A DNA stretch of 32,414 nt. Origin: Caldisericaceae bacterium. GTDB lineage: Bacteria > Caldisericota > Caldisericia > Caldisericales > Caldisericaceae. The stretch is from positions 1 through 32,414 of the forward strand of contig JALVXB010000032.1 in the NCBI GenBank assembly GCA_027023025.1, given 5' to 3'. The notes beneath the pieces were generated by a model that worked only from the letters and a program-made list of their open reading frames with translations, was not told the origin of the DNA and searched no databases. Both the position numbers and the translations under genes were made by a program. Below are positions 24,831 to 32,414 of the stretch, in pieces; within the stretch, counting starts at the first letter, position 1; each line of letters begins with the position of its first letter.

Positions 24831-26174
24831 CTACTTACCTATGCAAAATTTGGAGAAAATGCTGTTTAAGATTTCCTGAGGGGCTTCTTCACCGCTGATT
24901 AAGCCGATGCTGAAAATTGCTTCCTTTAGTTCCTCGCTTATCAGCTCGTCCATGCCTTTGCCAATAAACGATTCTGCTTTTTCAATGTGTTTCACTGCTT
25001 CTTCTAAATTTTGCTTTTCGCGTTCCGTCGTTATAAAAACTGATTCTGCTTCTTTTGGGGCAATGCGCTCAAGAATTGCTTTTTCAAGTTTTTCGAGCCC
25101 TTCCTTTTTTAAGGCAGAAATCTGCAAAATCTGTTCGTTGAAAATCCTTTTTAATTCCTCAGCGCTCGTTTTGGGAGGCAAGTCCATTTTGTTCAGGACG
25201 ATAATGCGTTCTTTTCCTTCAGTAAGTTTTTCTAATTGCTTGTCCTCCTCAGAAATTGCTTCACTTGCATCAAACAAGAATAAAATAATGTCGCTTTCTT
25301 TTATCGCTTTAAGCGTCCGCTCCTTTCCTATCTGTTCCACTTTATCTTCAGTTTCACGAACGCCAGCAGTATCGATAAAACGCACGGGCACTCCGAAAAA
25401 GTCGATCGTTTCCTCTACCGTGTCGCGCGTAGTCCCTGGAATTTCGCTGACGATTGCTCGGTCAAAACGCAAAAGTGCATTGAGCAGCGTGGACTTTCCT
25501 ACATTCGGCTTCCCCACAATTGCAACGCGCACGCCTTCTTCAATCCTTTTCCCACTTTTGTATGTTGCAATAAGTTCCTTAATTGATTTTTTCACAGACT
25601 CCATTCTATCCCGCAATAAGTCTGCATCCGGCGGTTCTACATCAAAAGGAAAATCGATAGGCCCCTCCACGAGAGAAATCACTGCAAGAATTTGACTCTT
25701 TAATTCTCTTAACTTTTCGCTTACCCCGCCAAAAAGCCTTTTCGCCGCAACTTTTAAGGACTTCTCCGTTTTTGCGTTAATTAGTTCAAGCACCGCTTCA
25801 GCCTCTATCAGATCCATTTTGCCGTTGAGAAATGCACGCTTAGTAAACTCGCCGCGCTCTGCAAGCCGTGCTCCTTCCCCAATCAAAAGATTTAGCACGT
25901 ATTCGAGGTTTTTCACGCCGCCGTGAAGCTGAAGCTCTACGATGTCTTCACCCGTATAGGAGTGGGGTGCTTTAAAGTATATTGCTATCCCTGTATCGAT
26001 TTTTTCTTTTGTTTGCGGATCAAATACATACCCAAAGTATGCAACTCGCGGCTTTTCGATTTTCTTTGAAAAAATCTTCTGAGAAGTGGAAAGGGCGGCA
26101 GGACCCGAAAGTCTCACCACCCCTATGCCTCCAAATCCGTACGGAGTTGAAATTGCAGCTATTGTGTCGTCCAC
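24831..26174 (-). CDS. mnmE: tRNA uridine-5-carboxymethylaminomethyl GTPase MnmE
   Basis: 447 residues from a GTG at 26174, standard length. The N-terminal folate-binding domain (DTIAAISTPYGFGGIGVVRLSG, HSYTGEDIVELQLHGG) is followed by a helical domain and an inserted G domain: G1 GKPNVGKST at residues 221-229, GTTRDTVEE at about 247, DTAGVRETED at 268, and NKMD. The C-terminus ends FCIGK, the catalytic CxGK motif. With MnmG it modifies the wobble uridine of several tRNAs. The stop of khpB is 8 nt upstream. It ends the rpmH operon, while mnmG is at the other end of this block on the opposite strand. Confidence 0.97.
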   Translation of the reverse strand: MDDTIAAISTPYGFGGIGVVRLSGPAALSTSQKIFSKKIEKPRVAYFGYVFDPQTKEKIDTGIAIYFKAPHSYTGEDIVELQLHGGVKNLEYVLNLLIGEGARLAERGEFTKRAFLNGKMDLIEAEAVLELINAKTEKSLKVAAKRLFGGVSEKLRELKSQILAVISLVEGPIDFPFDVEPPDADLLRDRMESVKKSIKELIATYKSGKRIEEGVRVAIVGKPNVGKSTLLNALLRFDRAIVSEIPGTTRDTVEETIDFFGVPVRFIDTAGVRETEDKVEQIGKERTLKAIKESDIILFLFDASEAISEEDKQLEKLTEGKERIIVLNKMDLPPKTSAEELKRIFNEQILQISALKKEGLEKLEKAILERIAPKEAESVFITTEREKQNLEEAVKHIEKAESFIGKGMDELISEELKEAIFSIGLISGEEAPQEILNSIFSKFCIGK

Positions 26175-26182
26175 TTTTTACA

Positions 26183-26647
26183 TCACTTCTTCAAGTCTAC
26201 TATAACTCTTCGCCTTGGTTCCCTTCCTACGCTGTGCGTCCAGATGTTAGGGTAATTTTTCAGCGTCATGTGTACGATCCTGCGCGCAGCAGCAGACATC
26301 GGTTTGAGTTCGACAGGCTCTTTCAGCCTCTTTGCCCTGAGCGCTGCATTTAAAGCAATCGTCTTGAGAATCTCGTACTGCTTCGCTTTATATCCATTTA
26401 TGTCAAGAATAATCACTGGAAAACTTTTATCTAATCTATGTGCATACACATTCAAAATGTACTGCAAAGACCTCAATACTGCCCCGTCCCTTCCGATGAA
26501 TATACCTGGATTTTCCAGATGCTCTACATTTATGTAGTAACCACCGTATCTGCGCGCAGACTTCAGCATTGCACTTTCGTTCGCGTACAGAAATATTTTG
26601 CTCAAGAATTCCTTTACTTTATTTTCCACCATACTATTCACCGTCAT
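26183..26647 (-). CDS. khpB: RNA-binding KH-R3H protein, KhpB/Jag-like short form
   Basis: 154 residues. A KH-like domain with NPGIFIGRDGAVLRSLQYILNVYAHR is followed by an R3H domain with PVELKPMSAAARRIVHMTLKNYPNIWTHSVGREPRRRVIV. The N-terminal Jag domain seen in many family members is absent, so the protein starts almost directly at the KH domain. It binds RNA and in other bacteria affects cell division and elongation with KhpA. It lies between yidC and mnmE; the SD GAGAGG is inside the end of yidC. Confidence 0.9.
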   Translation of the reverse strand: MTVNSMVENKVKEFLSKIFLYANESAMLKSARRYGGYYINVEHLENPGIFIGRDGAVLRSLQYILNVYAHRLDKSFPVIILDINGYKAKQYEILKTIALNAALRAKRLKEPVELKPMSAAARRIVHMTLKNYPNIWTHSVGREPRRRVIVDLKK

Positions 26648-26653
26648 AAGCCT

Positions 26654-27838
26654 TTACCTCTCATCTTTTTTGTTTCCGTCTTTAAGCTTCTTGCTTTCCG
26701 TTTTCTTTTTGGTTTTTGGATTTTTCATAGCAGATTCAAGAATGTGGATAATGTAAATCTGCTCCGCTGCCTGGACGAGTGAGAATGTTACCCAGTAAAG
26801 TAGAATGGACGGTGCCCACTTAATTGACCACACGGCAAATAAAACTGGCATAAAGTACATCATAAGCTTCGTGTTCTGGTCCATTTCCTGGCCCGGAAGC
26901 TGAGAAGTCTTCGTCTGCAAGTACATCGAAACGAGTACGAGTACAGGCAAAATGTAGTATGGGTCGGGCCTATTCAAATTGGGCAGCCAGAGGAAACGCT
27001 CCAGATTAAACGGAGAGTAATTCGTCAGTGCCCCGAATAAAATAAAGAGCAGTGGCCACTGCACGAGCAGGGGCAAACACCCTCCAAACATATTCACATC
27101 GTGTTCCTTGTATACCTTCATTACCTCCTGATTTAACTTTTGCGGATTGTCCTTGTACTTCTGCCTCAACTTGTTTATCTCAGGTTGAATCTTCTGCATC
27201 CCCGTCGTTGACTTAAACTGGATCCTCGTAAGCGGATGCACGGCAAGTTTAATCAGAATCGTAAGCAGTATAATATCAAGCCCGTAGTTTGGTATAAAGT
27301 GGTGGAACCATTCGATAAGGTTACGCATCCACTTATACAGAACATTTTGTTTTACGATGTCGATAACTCCGTTTTGCGTAACGGTATGCAACTTTCCGTT
27401 ACTGTCTTTGTAGGTAACTTCTACTTTTACAGGATATGCCCTTGGGTCGATGTACTTGTAAGTCGTAACATTGAACACCACGGTAACTGCTTTTCCTGAT
27501 TCAAGCACATTGCTGTGATTTTTCGTAAACTCACTGATACTTACTTCTGGCGGGCCGTTGAGAGGTTCGTAATTCTGGTCTAAGAACTTAAAGTCTCCAA
27601 AGTCTGTCTTTCCGTCTATCGAAACGACTCTTACTTTTACATCCGATATAAAGTCGTTCGTATTATTGGTAATACGCACGGCAAGCGGCAGGTTTTGCAT
27701 TGCACGCCCGCTCCCTGCAATCTGAACGATTACGCCAGTGCCGGATGCCTTTGGAAACTGTACGCCACCCGCACAGCCCGTTAGCATTATTGCAAAAAGT
27801 GCCACACCAACGAGAACGATTAAAATTTTTCTTTTCAT
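26654..27838 (-). CDS. yidC: Membrane protein insertase YidC
   Basis: 394 residues. The N-terminus is a lipoprotein-type signal (MKRKILIVLVGVALF...LTGC, Cys 22), followed by about 150 residues of beta-rich extracytoplasmic sequence that I do not match to the long gammaproteobacterial P1 domain. The Oxa1/YidC core is in the second half: YGLDIILLTILIKLAVHPLT, TGMQKIQPEINKLRQKYKDNPQKLNQE, the GGCLPLLVQWPLLFILFGAL helix, and QNTKLMMYFMPVLFAVW. It inserts membrane proteins with or without SecYEG. SD AGGAGGAAAT; the yidD stop is just 8 nt upstream. Confidence 0.96.
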   Translation of the reverse strand: MKRKILIVLVGVALFAIMLTGCAGGVQFPKASGTGVIVQIAGSGRAMQNLPLAVRITNNTNDFISDVKVRVVSIDGKTDFGDFKFLDQNYEPLNGPPEVSISEFTKNHSNVLESGKAVTVVFNVTTYKYIDPRAYPVKVEVTYKDSNGKLHTVTQNGVIDIVKQNVLYKWMRNLIEWFHHFIPNYGLDIILLTILIKLAVHPLTRIQFKSTTGMQKIQPEINKLRQKYKDNPQKLNQEVMKVYKEHDVNMFGGCLPLLVQWPLLFILFGALTNYSPFNLERFLWLPNLNRPDPYYILPVLVLVSMYLQTKTSQLPGQEMDQNTKLMMYFMPVLFAVWSIKWAPSILLYWVTFSLVQAAEQIYIIHILESAMKNPKTKKKTESKKLKDGNKKDER

Positions 27839-27846
27839 ATTTCCTC

Positions 27847-28056
27847 CTATGGAACTGGGTCATTACCACCGGGGAAAAACGGATTGCACCTTAAAACCCT
27901 TTTAATAGCAAGCCATCCCCCTTTTTTTACGCCGTATCTATCTATTGCAATCATTGCATACTCCGAACAGGTCGGAGTAAATCTACAGGTAGGTGGCTTA
28001 AGTGGAGAGATGTACTTGCGATAGAACTTAATTAACCCCACGAGAAATTTTTTCAC
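27847..28056 (-). CDS. yidD: Membrane protein insertion efficiency factor YidD
   Basis: 69 residues from a GTG. The family pattern is intact: [57 protein letters not shown]. It assists YidC-dependent insertion at the inner face of the membrane. The GTG overlaps the rnpA stop as GTGA, and the SD GGTGAGG lies in rnpA. Confidence 0.96.
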   Translation of the reverse strand: MKKFLVGLIKFYRKYISPLKPPTCRFTPTCSEYAMIAIDRYGVKKGGWLAIKRVLRCNPFFPGGNDPVP

Positions 28057-28379
28057 TTTTCCTCACCTTCTTTTGAAAGCATTTTTTTTAAGTCTTCGTA
28101 CACATCCCACATCTTTACGGTCGTGATACTCTTCTTTGCAACGAGTATGTAACTTTTGTTCTGCGGAACTTCGCTCTGCACTCTAAGGAATGCTTCTCTC
28201 ATAAGCCTTTTTGCACGGTTTCTTTTAACCGCATTGCCTACCTTTCGTGACGCAACGAAACCCACTTTGTGTGAAACACCGTCAGATACAAACAACACGA
28301 CATACTTTCCAAAGTACTTCTTTGCGTCACTAAAAACAACTCTGAACTCTCGTTCATTCAGTCGTTTCCAGAGTTTCAC
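28053..28379 (-). CDS. rnpA: Ribonuclease P protein component
   Basis: 108 residues from a GTG at 28379 that shares its first base with the rpmH stop (TAGTG), so translation is tightly coupled; there is no strong SD. The family signature [20 protein letters not shown] is present, with the N-terminal [17 protein letters not shown] and the [13 protein letters not shown] strand. It binds the catalytic RNase P RNA and aids 5' processing of tRNAs. The order rpmH-rnpA-yidD-yidC is the conserved bacterial arrangement. Confidence 0.96.
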   Translation of the reverse strand: MKLWKRLNEREFRVVFSDAKKYFGKYVVLFVSDGVSHKVGFVASRKVGNAVKRNRAKRLMREAFLRVQSEVPQNKSYILVAKKSITTVKMWDVYEDLKKMLSKEGEEK

Positions 28380-28513
28380 TAAACGGTAAGCCTTGCTCTA
28401 CCTTTTGCTCTTCTCCTGCTGAGAATTCTTCTTCCGCCGGGCGTTTTCATTCTTGCCCTGAAGCCAAAGTGCCTGGCTCTCTTTTTGTTATGCGGCCTAT
28501 AATTTGTTCTCAT
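28379..28513 (-). CDS. rpmH: Large ribosomal subunit protein bL34
   Basis: 44 residues starting [18 protein letters not shown] and continuing [13 protein letters not shown], then [11 protein letters not shown], a clear bL34 (family pattern: RTYQPS..KR...HGFR.RM.T..GR.VL.RRR.KGR..L). The SD GGAGGTACAAT is strong and a consensus promoter lies upstream. It is the first gene of the rnpA-yidD-yidC-khpB-mnmE operon. The third-to-sixth residues TNYRPH differ from the common TYQPS but the rest is canonical. Confidence 0.96.
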   Translation of the reverse strand: MRTNYRPHNKKRARHFGFRARMKTPGGRRILSRRRAKGRARLTV

Positions 28514-28562
28514 ATTGTACCTCCATATCTATAAATTTTTACACACATTTTTATACAGATAA

Positions 28563-28590
28563 AATATAGCAAAACTTTTATAATAGTCAA
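28563..28590 (-). promoter_or_regulatory. Promoter of the rpmH operon
   Basis: On the minus strand TTGACT (28585-28590) and TATATT (28563-28568) are separated by 16 bp, about 50 bp upstream of the rpmH start. Confidence 0.72.
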
Positions 28591-28702
28591 ATCTTTTTTG
28601 AAGAGTTATTTGAGAGTTATTTGTAAGGATTTTAATTTATTACAAACTCAAATACGACTTACGAAGTAAAAGCGTAGAGCTGGACACTTCACAAAAGTAA
28701 AC

Positions 28703-29227
28703 TTACTTTACAGTGAGAAGATTTTTATTTATCAGGTGCGCAACTCTAAGAAGTTCCTCCTTTAAGTCCTCCCCTTTGATAAACTCGGACACGGGCACAG
28801 GCCGTGCAAATCGTAAGACTTCTTTCATCTCTTCGGCGCTCAAGTCCAATTCCGTGTCAATCTCGTCGTTCATTACGACAGATTTATCCGCAGCACCTAT
28901 AAAGTGTCTGAGCTCGCCGTATATAAAGTCTATTAACTCCAGTGTATGTTTGGCGCCACGCGGGATACTCTCCTCTGATTCAGTCTTTTCTATCGGCTCT
29001 GAAAAAAGAAAAGAGAAGTTTCCTTTTTCTAAAAACAGGTCTATTAACGCATCGTCCCCTTCCATTCTCCATCCAAATGCACCCACCACATTGCCGTTCG
29101 AAAACTCCAGCATACAGAAGTGCTCGCCTTTATTCAGGGTAAGCCTTCCTGAAAAGTGCGCAGCGCTTGCAAGTAAAATCAAGTTTCTTAAAGGAATAGT
29201 TTTCGTGTTTCCTTCCCTTATCTCCAT
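28703..29227 (-). CDS. DUF4388 (PATAN-like) domain protein
   Basis: 174 residues. The N-terminal 90 residues have the DUF4388 pattern: SGRLTLNKGEHFCMLEFSNGNVVGAFGWRMEGDDALIDLFL, then a K/E-GNFSFLF strand. The domain is found in bacterial gliding, polarity and signalling proteins and is thought to mediate protein contacts. The remaining 80 residues are helical and not recognised. It stands between the rpmH operon and divergent mnmG, where other genomes often have different genes. No SD is seen: the sequence before ATG is TATCAT plus 6 nt, suggesting a leaderless mRNA. Confidence 0.72.
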   Translation of the reverse strand: MEIREGNTKTIPLRNLILLASAAHFSGRLTLNKGEHFCMLEFSNGNVVGAFGWRMEGDDALIDLFLEKGNFSFLFSEPIEKTESEESIPRGAKHTLELIDFIYGELRHFIGAADKSVVMNDEIDTELDLSAEEMKEVLRFARPVPVSEFIKGEDLKEELLRVAHLINKNLLTVK

Positions 29228-29301
29228 ATAAAAATGATAGTCACTTACGACAAAAAATAAATATCTGTTTTACCAAAACTTTTCTCTAAAGGAAAAATAA
29301 A

Positions 29302-29307
29302 TATAAT
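29302..29307 (+). promoter_or_regulatory. -10 element of mnmG with leaderless spacing
   Basis: TATAAT ends 7 nt before the ATG at 29315, so the transcript would begin at or beside that codon. It also overlaps the ATG at 29306, which would therefore not be transcribed. No good -35 is visible. Confidence 0.6.
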
Positions 29308-31192
29308 GTATTTTATGATAAGTTTTGATGTGATCGTGGTGGGTGCAGGCCACGCAGGTGTGGAGGCTGCACTTGCTTCAGCAAGAATGGGGGCTGAAAC
29401 GCTCCTTATAACGATAGACAACGACGCAATCGGGTGGATGCCGTGCAATCCCGCAATAGGCGGCCCTGGGAAAGCACAGGTCGTGCGCGAAGTGGACGCA
29501 CTTGGCGGCGCAATGGCGCTGAATACGGATGCAACGCTCACGCAGATCAAAATGCTGAATACCTCCAAAGGGCCTGCCGTGTGGAGTCTGCGCGCACAGT
29601 GTGACAAGTGGCTATATTCACTCGGTATGAAAGAGCGCGTGGAAAACCAGAAGCACCTTCACCTTAGGCAGGGCATCGTAGACAAAATTCTCGTAAAAGG
29701 CCAGCGCGCAATAGGCGTAAAGGTTGCTGACGGAACAGAATTTTACGCAGGTGCAGTCGTTATTACGGCAGGCACATACATAAAAGGGCGCATATACATT
29801 TCCACCTGGTCGCAACCTGCAGGAAGGTGGGCAGAACCGCCAGCAAACGGAATATCAGAGTCGTTAAAAGCGCTCGGCTTTGAAATAAGGCGGTTCAATA
29901 CGGGCACGACGCCCCGCGTTGACAAACGAACGATAGACTTCTCCAAATTTGAAGTAGAGAAAGGCGATGTGAAGCCGCTCCACTTTTCCTTCTGGAATCC
30001 ACCCAAAGTATACGAAAACCAGATTCCCTCGTATCTTGGATGGACGAACGAAAAAACGATAGAAGAAACGCGCAAGCATCTGGACTTATCCCCGTCCGTA
30101 ATGGGCATAATGGTAAAAACAGGGCCACGCACCTGCCCTTCCATTGAAGAGAAAGTGCGCTGGTTCCCTGATAAAACGCGACACCAGTTTTTCCTTGAGC
30201 AGGAAGGCTTCCACACAAACGAAATCTACATGCAGGGAATGTATATGTCTATGCCGTACGAACTGCAGCTTAAAGTGTTAAGGACGATACCAGGGCTCGA
30301 AAGTGTGGAAATCATCCGCCCTGCGTATGTAATCGACTACGACTACATCGTGCCAACACAGTTAAAACTTACATACGAAACAAAACTCGTTGAAGGCCTG
30401 TTTATTGCAGGACAACCCAACGGAACTACAGGCTACGACGAAGCGGCGGGGCAGGGACTGCTTGCAGGTATCAACGCGGCGCTAAAAGTAAAAGGAAAAG
30501 AGCCCTTTATCTTGAAAAGAAGCGAAGCATACCTTGGCGTAATGACAGACGACCTTCTTACGAAAGAACTGTTTGAGCCTTACAGGATTACGCCTTCCCA
30601 CTGTGAATACCGTTTGCTCCTCAGGGAAGACAACGCCGACTTGAGGCTTACCCGCAAGGGATACGAAATTGGCGTCGTGGAAGAGTGGAAGTACAAAAAA
30701 GTACTGGAAAAGGAAAGAATGATAAACGAAGTTAAGCGCGCGCTTGAAAGCATTGCGCTAAAGCCAAACAAAGAGACGCTGCAGCGTTTAAAAGCGCTTG
30801 GAATAAAAGAGATAAACAAACCAGTTTTGCTGTTTGAACTGTTGAAGCGGCAGGACTTTTCAAAAGAAGACTTGAAAAAACTCAACCCGGAATTTGAAAA
30901 CTACCCCGACGAAATACTTGAAGAAGTAGAAATAGAAGCAAAGTATTCTGGATACATACTGCGCGAGAAAAACCGCGTGAAAGAATTCAAAAAGTGGGAA
31001 AGCTTCCGTATCCCGGAGAACTTTGACTACTCGCTCGTTCCCTCACTTTCAAAAGAGGGGCGGGAGCGCCTTATCCAGATAAAGCCGGAATCTATCGGGC
31101 AGGCAATGCGCATTTCAGGGGTGCGTCCTGCAGACATACAGATGCTGCTACTTTACTTTAAGTCTCAGGACAATAAACCGAAGAAGCAGTAA
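29306..31192 (+). CDS. mnmG: tRNA uridine-5-carboxymethylaminomethyl modification enzyme MnmG (GidA)
   Basis: 628 residues from the first ATG (29306), or 625 from the second (29315), which I prefer because a TATAAT overlaps the first and sits exactly 7 nt before the second. The FAD-binding N-terminus is clear: FDVIVVGAGHAGVEAALASARMG, NPAIGGPGKAQVVREVDALGG, and GRIYISTWSQPAGRWAEPPANGISESLKALG. The C-terminal helical domain has the usual YSGYILREK and ALSxxxR-like IKPESIGQAMRISGVRPADI. With MnmE it installs the 5-carboxymethylaminomethyl group on tRNA wobble uridine. It is in the same block as mnmE but on the other strand, and is followed at zero distance by the flavodoxin-ferredoxin gene. Confidence 0.97.
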   Translation: MYFMISFDVIVVGAGHAGVEAALASARMGAETLLITIDNDAIGWMPCNPAIGGPGKAQVVREVDALGGAMALNTDATLTQIKMLNTSKGPAVWSLRAQCDKWLYSLGMKERVENQKHLHLRQGIVDKILVKGQRAIGVKVADGTEFYAGAVVITAGTYIKGRIYISTWSQPAGRWAEPPANGISESLKALGFEIRRFNTGTTPRVDKRTIDFSKFEVEKGDVKPLHFSFWNPPKVYENQIPSYLGWTNEKTIEETRKHLDLSPSVMGIMVKTGPRTCPSIEEKVRWFPDKTRHQFFLEQEGFHTNEIYMQGMYMSMPYELQLKVLRTIPGLESVEIIRPAYVIDYDYIVPTQLKLTYETKLVEGLFIAGQPNGTTGYDEAAGQGLLAGINAALKVKGKEPFILKRSEAYLGVMTDDLLTKELFEPYRITPSHCEYRLLLREDNADLRLTRKGYEIGVVEEWKYKKVLEKERMINEVKRALESIALKPNKETLQRLKALGIKEINKPVLLFELLKRQDFSKEDLKKLNPEFENYPDEILEEVEIEAKYSGYILREKNRVKEFKKWESFRIPENFDYSLVPSLSKEGRERLIQIKPESIGQAMRISGVRPADIQMLLLYFKSQDNKPKKQ

Positions 31193-31978
31193 GTGGACAC
31201 ACTCATTCTGTACTTCAGCGGAACGGGCAACACGCACTTCGTCGCAAAACGAATAAAAGACTCTTTGCAAAACGCCGAATGCAGTGCAGTAGAAACTTTT
31301 CCGCCTGAGCGCATAAAAAATTACGACACTTTAATTTTCGGCTTTCCCGTTTATTCCTGCAAAATGCCGGAATTCTTAAAACAATTTACGGAGAAATTTC
31401 CTCTCACAAAGAGCAAAAGAATTATTTTGTTCTCCACTTTTGCGTATACACCGTGCAATGCAATGAAAGATGCGGCAAATTACTTTGAAAAAAGAGGTTT
31501 CTATGTGGTATTTGCAAAAGGAATAAAAATGCCGGGCTCTGACGCTTTGCTTCTTTTAAAGAAAGGCTCACGCGCAGCAAAGAAAGCATCGCAGGTAAAC
31601 CTTACAAGCATAGAGCAATTCGTAAACGGCGTAAAAGACGCAATTTATTCAAATTCTACAGAGAAAGCACAGGGCAACTTCCTTTTTGCACCGCTTGGTT
31701 TAATTGCAAAACTTTTCATCCCAATTGAAAACACGCTTAAAAGGGCAATGTTTGCAGACGAAAAGTGTATCCACTGCGGAATTTGCGAGAAAGTGTGCCC
31801 CACAAACAACATAAAAGTTACGGAGAGAAAAGTTTTGTTTGGAAAAGAATGTGTGCTGTGCCTGCGGTGCGTGAGCCAGTGCCCGGTGGAGGCAATCCAG
31901 ATAGGCAAGTTTACGAAAGGCACGGTACGCTGGAGAGGCCCATCAGGAGACTTCAACCCGCTTAAAAATAAGTGCTAA
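31193..31978 (+). CDS. EFR1-type flavodoxin/ferredoxin fusion protein
   Basis: 261 residues from a GTG that abuts the mnmG stop with no gap. The N-terminus is a flavodoxin-like FMN domain (LILYFSGTGNTHFVAKRIKDS, FGFPVYSCKMPEFLK). Near the C-terminus are two 4Fe-4S motifs: CIHCGICEKVCP at about 194-205 and CVLCLRCVSQCP, typical of EFR1 ferrodoxin family proteins. It should carry electrons in an anaerobic redox reaction; its partner is not evident. Direct coupling with mnmG suggests cotranslation, not necessarily a shared function. Confidence 0.9.
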   Translation: MDTLILYFSGTGNTHFVAKRIKDSLQNAECSAVETFPPERIKNYDTLIFGFPVYSCKMPEFLKQFTEKFPLTKSKRIILFSTFAYTPCNAMKDAANYFEKRGFYVVFAKGIKMPGSDALLLLKKGSRAAKKASQVNLTSIEQFVNGVKDAIYSNSTEKAQGNFLFAPLGLIAKLFIPIENTLKRAMFADEKCIHCGICEKVCPTNNIKVTERKVLFGKECVLCLRCVSQCPVEAIQIGKFTKGTVRWRGPSGDFNPLKNKC

Positions 31979-32076
31979 TATGTAAAAGTTAAAAGTGTAA
32001 TGAGGTAACATTAATTATCGCAAACACTACTGCTCTACGGTGTATCACCTTTTAATTCAAATCTGAAACTATAATC

Positions 32077-32137
32077 GTTAACAGAAGCGTGGAGTGTAAA
32101 CCATAAATGCAAGATTACACTCCACGCTTCTGTTAAC
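32077..32137. repeat. Perfect 23-bp inverted repeat, likely two-way terminator
   Basis: Arms at 32077-32099 and 32115-32137 (GTTAACAGAAGCGTGGAGTG... and its exact complement) enclose a 15-nt loop. It lies between two convergent genes and ends 6 bp from the stop of the right-hand gene. T-rich DNA lies to the right, so it could stop transcription from either side. Confidence 0.85.
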
Positions 32138-32142
32138 TTATC

Positions 32143-32414
32143 TTATTCTTCAGACACGACAATCTTGAACTCGCAGTACGAGCCGCTCATTGCAGCACAG
32201 GTCGTTTCTTCTACTTTTACGGGCTTACCTTTTAGTTCGCTGAATACTTCTCCAAGTATGCCTCTCGTAAAGTGGCAGACGGGCTGTGTTGCAGGTTTGT
32301 CAAAGTTCCGTTTGTAACTGTCCACTTCAAAACTGTTGTGCAGTCTTACTACGATTTCCTCTTCCGTTTCGCTGACGAGTTCAAACAAGCCGTAACCACT
32401 GAAGACGAGGAAAC
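32143..32414 (-). CDS. V4R (vinyl-4-reductase-like) domain protein, N-terminus outside window
   Basis: The frame is open through the right edge; 90 codons are visible and an internal TTG at 32388 is not the true start. The segment FSGYGLFELVSETEEEIVVRLHNSFE, followed by CHFTRGILGEVFSELKGK and ETTCAAMSGSYCEFKIVV, is the V4R domain, including its three conserved cysteines. V4R proteins bind small hydrophobic or metal ligands and occur alone or fused to regulators; the rest of this protein is unseen, so its role cannot be stated. Confidence 0.82.
   Translation of the reverse strand, partial: FLVFSGYGLFELVSETEEEIVVRLHNSFEVDSYKRNFDKPATQPVCHFTRGILGEVFSELKGKPVKVEETTCAAMSGSYCEFKIVVSEE

Noticed and set aside
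24907-25695. 262-codon open frame on the plus strand
   Set aside because: It is antisense to mnmE, whose motifs are complete; serine-rich composition and lack of an SD mark it as a shadow frame.
28514-28702. Possible replication origin next to rpmH
   Set aside because: AT-rich, but I see only one near match (TTATACAGA) to a DnaA box and no unwinding repeats; the promoter of rpmH explains the AT-rich part.
28685-28712. AT-rich palindrome near the DUF4388 stop as a terminator
   Set aside because: The stem is only A-T pairs (AAAGTA/TACTTT) and has no proper U-tract; too weak to call.

Overview
The window is about 32.4 kb of dense bacterial DNA, moderately AT-rich. Genes are packed into short operons with frequent 1-20 bp overlaps, many GTG starts and strong Shine-Dalgarno (SD) sequences. 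Nearly everything lies on the minus strand; the MATE transporter, HU, MnmG and a flavodoxin-ferredoxin protein are on plus. A SCIFF-type thioether peptide system, an EFR1-type ferredoxin protein, an adenosine-specific kinase and oxygen-sensitive Fe-S/radical enzymes suggest an anaerobe, probably thermophilic. A Caldisericota-like or deep clostridial-type lineage is my best guess, but the sequence alone does not settle it.

Layout. 1-4357 (minus): two amidohydrolase-family genes followed by two overlapping CPA2-type antiporter genes, the last running off the left edge. In both pairs one member keeps the functional residues and the other has lost them. 4504-5904 (plus): a MATE exporter. 5905-6672: non-coding DNA with degenerate repeats and the liv terminator. 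6673-11446 (minus): a complete branched-chain amino acid ABC operon (substrate-binding lipoprotein, attenuator hairpin, livH, livM, livG, livF). 11699-14960 (minus): an unknown protein, holB, ricT and a LOG-like nucleotide-binding protein. 15019-16466 (minus): cysE and cysK for cysteine synthesis, with an out-of-frame small ORF at the cysE start. 16778-17050 (plus): HU. 17141-18713 (minus): a SCIFF precursor peptide of only 54 codons and its radical SAM/SPASM maturase. 18773-23117 (minus): an export/redox operon with a membrane-anchored thioredoxin-like protein, a large secreted stalk-domain protein and a thioredoxin-CcdA fusion. 23233-24687 (minus): adenosine-specific kinase and MscS channel. 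24831-28513 (minus): the conserved rpmH-rnpA-yidD-yidC-khpB-mnmE block. 28703-29227 (minus): a DUF4388 protein, divergent from mnmG (29306-31192, plus), which is followed directly by an EFR1-type flavodoxin/ferredoxin gene. A perfect 23-bp inverted repeat separates that gene from a V4R-domain gene cut by the right edge.

The most notable item is the SCIFF locus. The precursor has five cysteines: the usual fifth cysteine is valine, while the cysteine and threonine expected to form the thioether are kept, and it carries a Trp-rich C-terminal tail. It sits beside a cluster of exported thiol-redox proteins and close to the cysteine synthesis genes. A second theme is paired active/degenerate paralogues at the left end. 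A third is promoter architecture: the recognisable promoters nearly all use a 16-bp spacer, and several genes appear to have leaderless transcripts.
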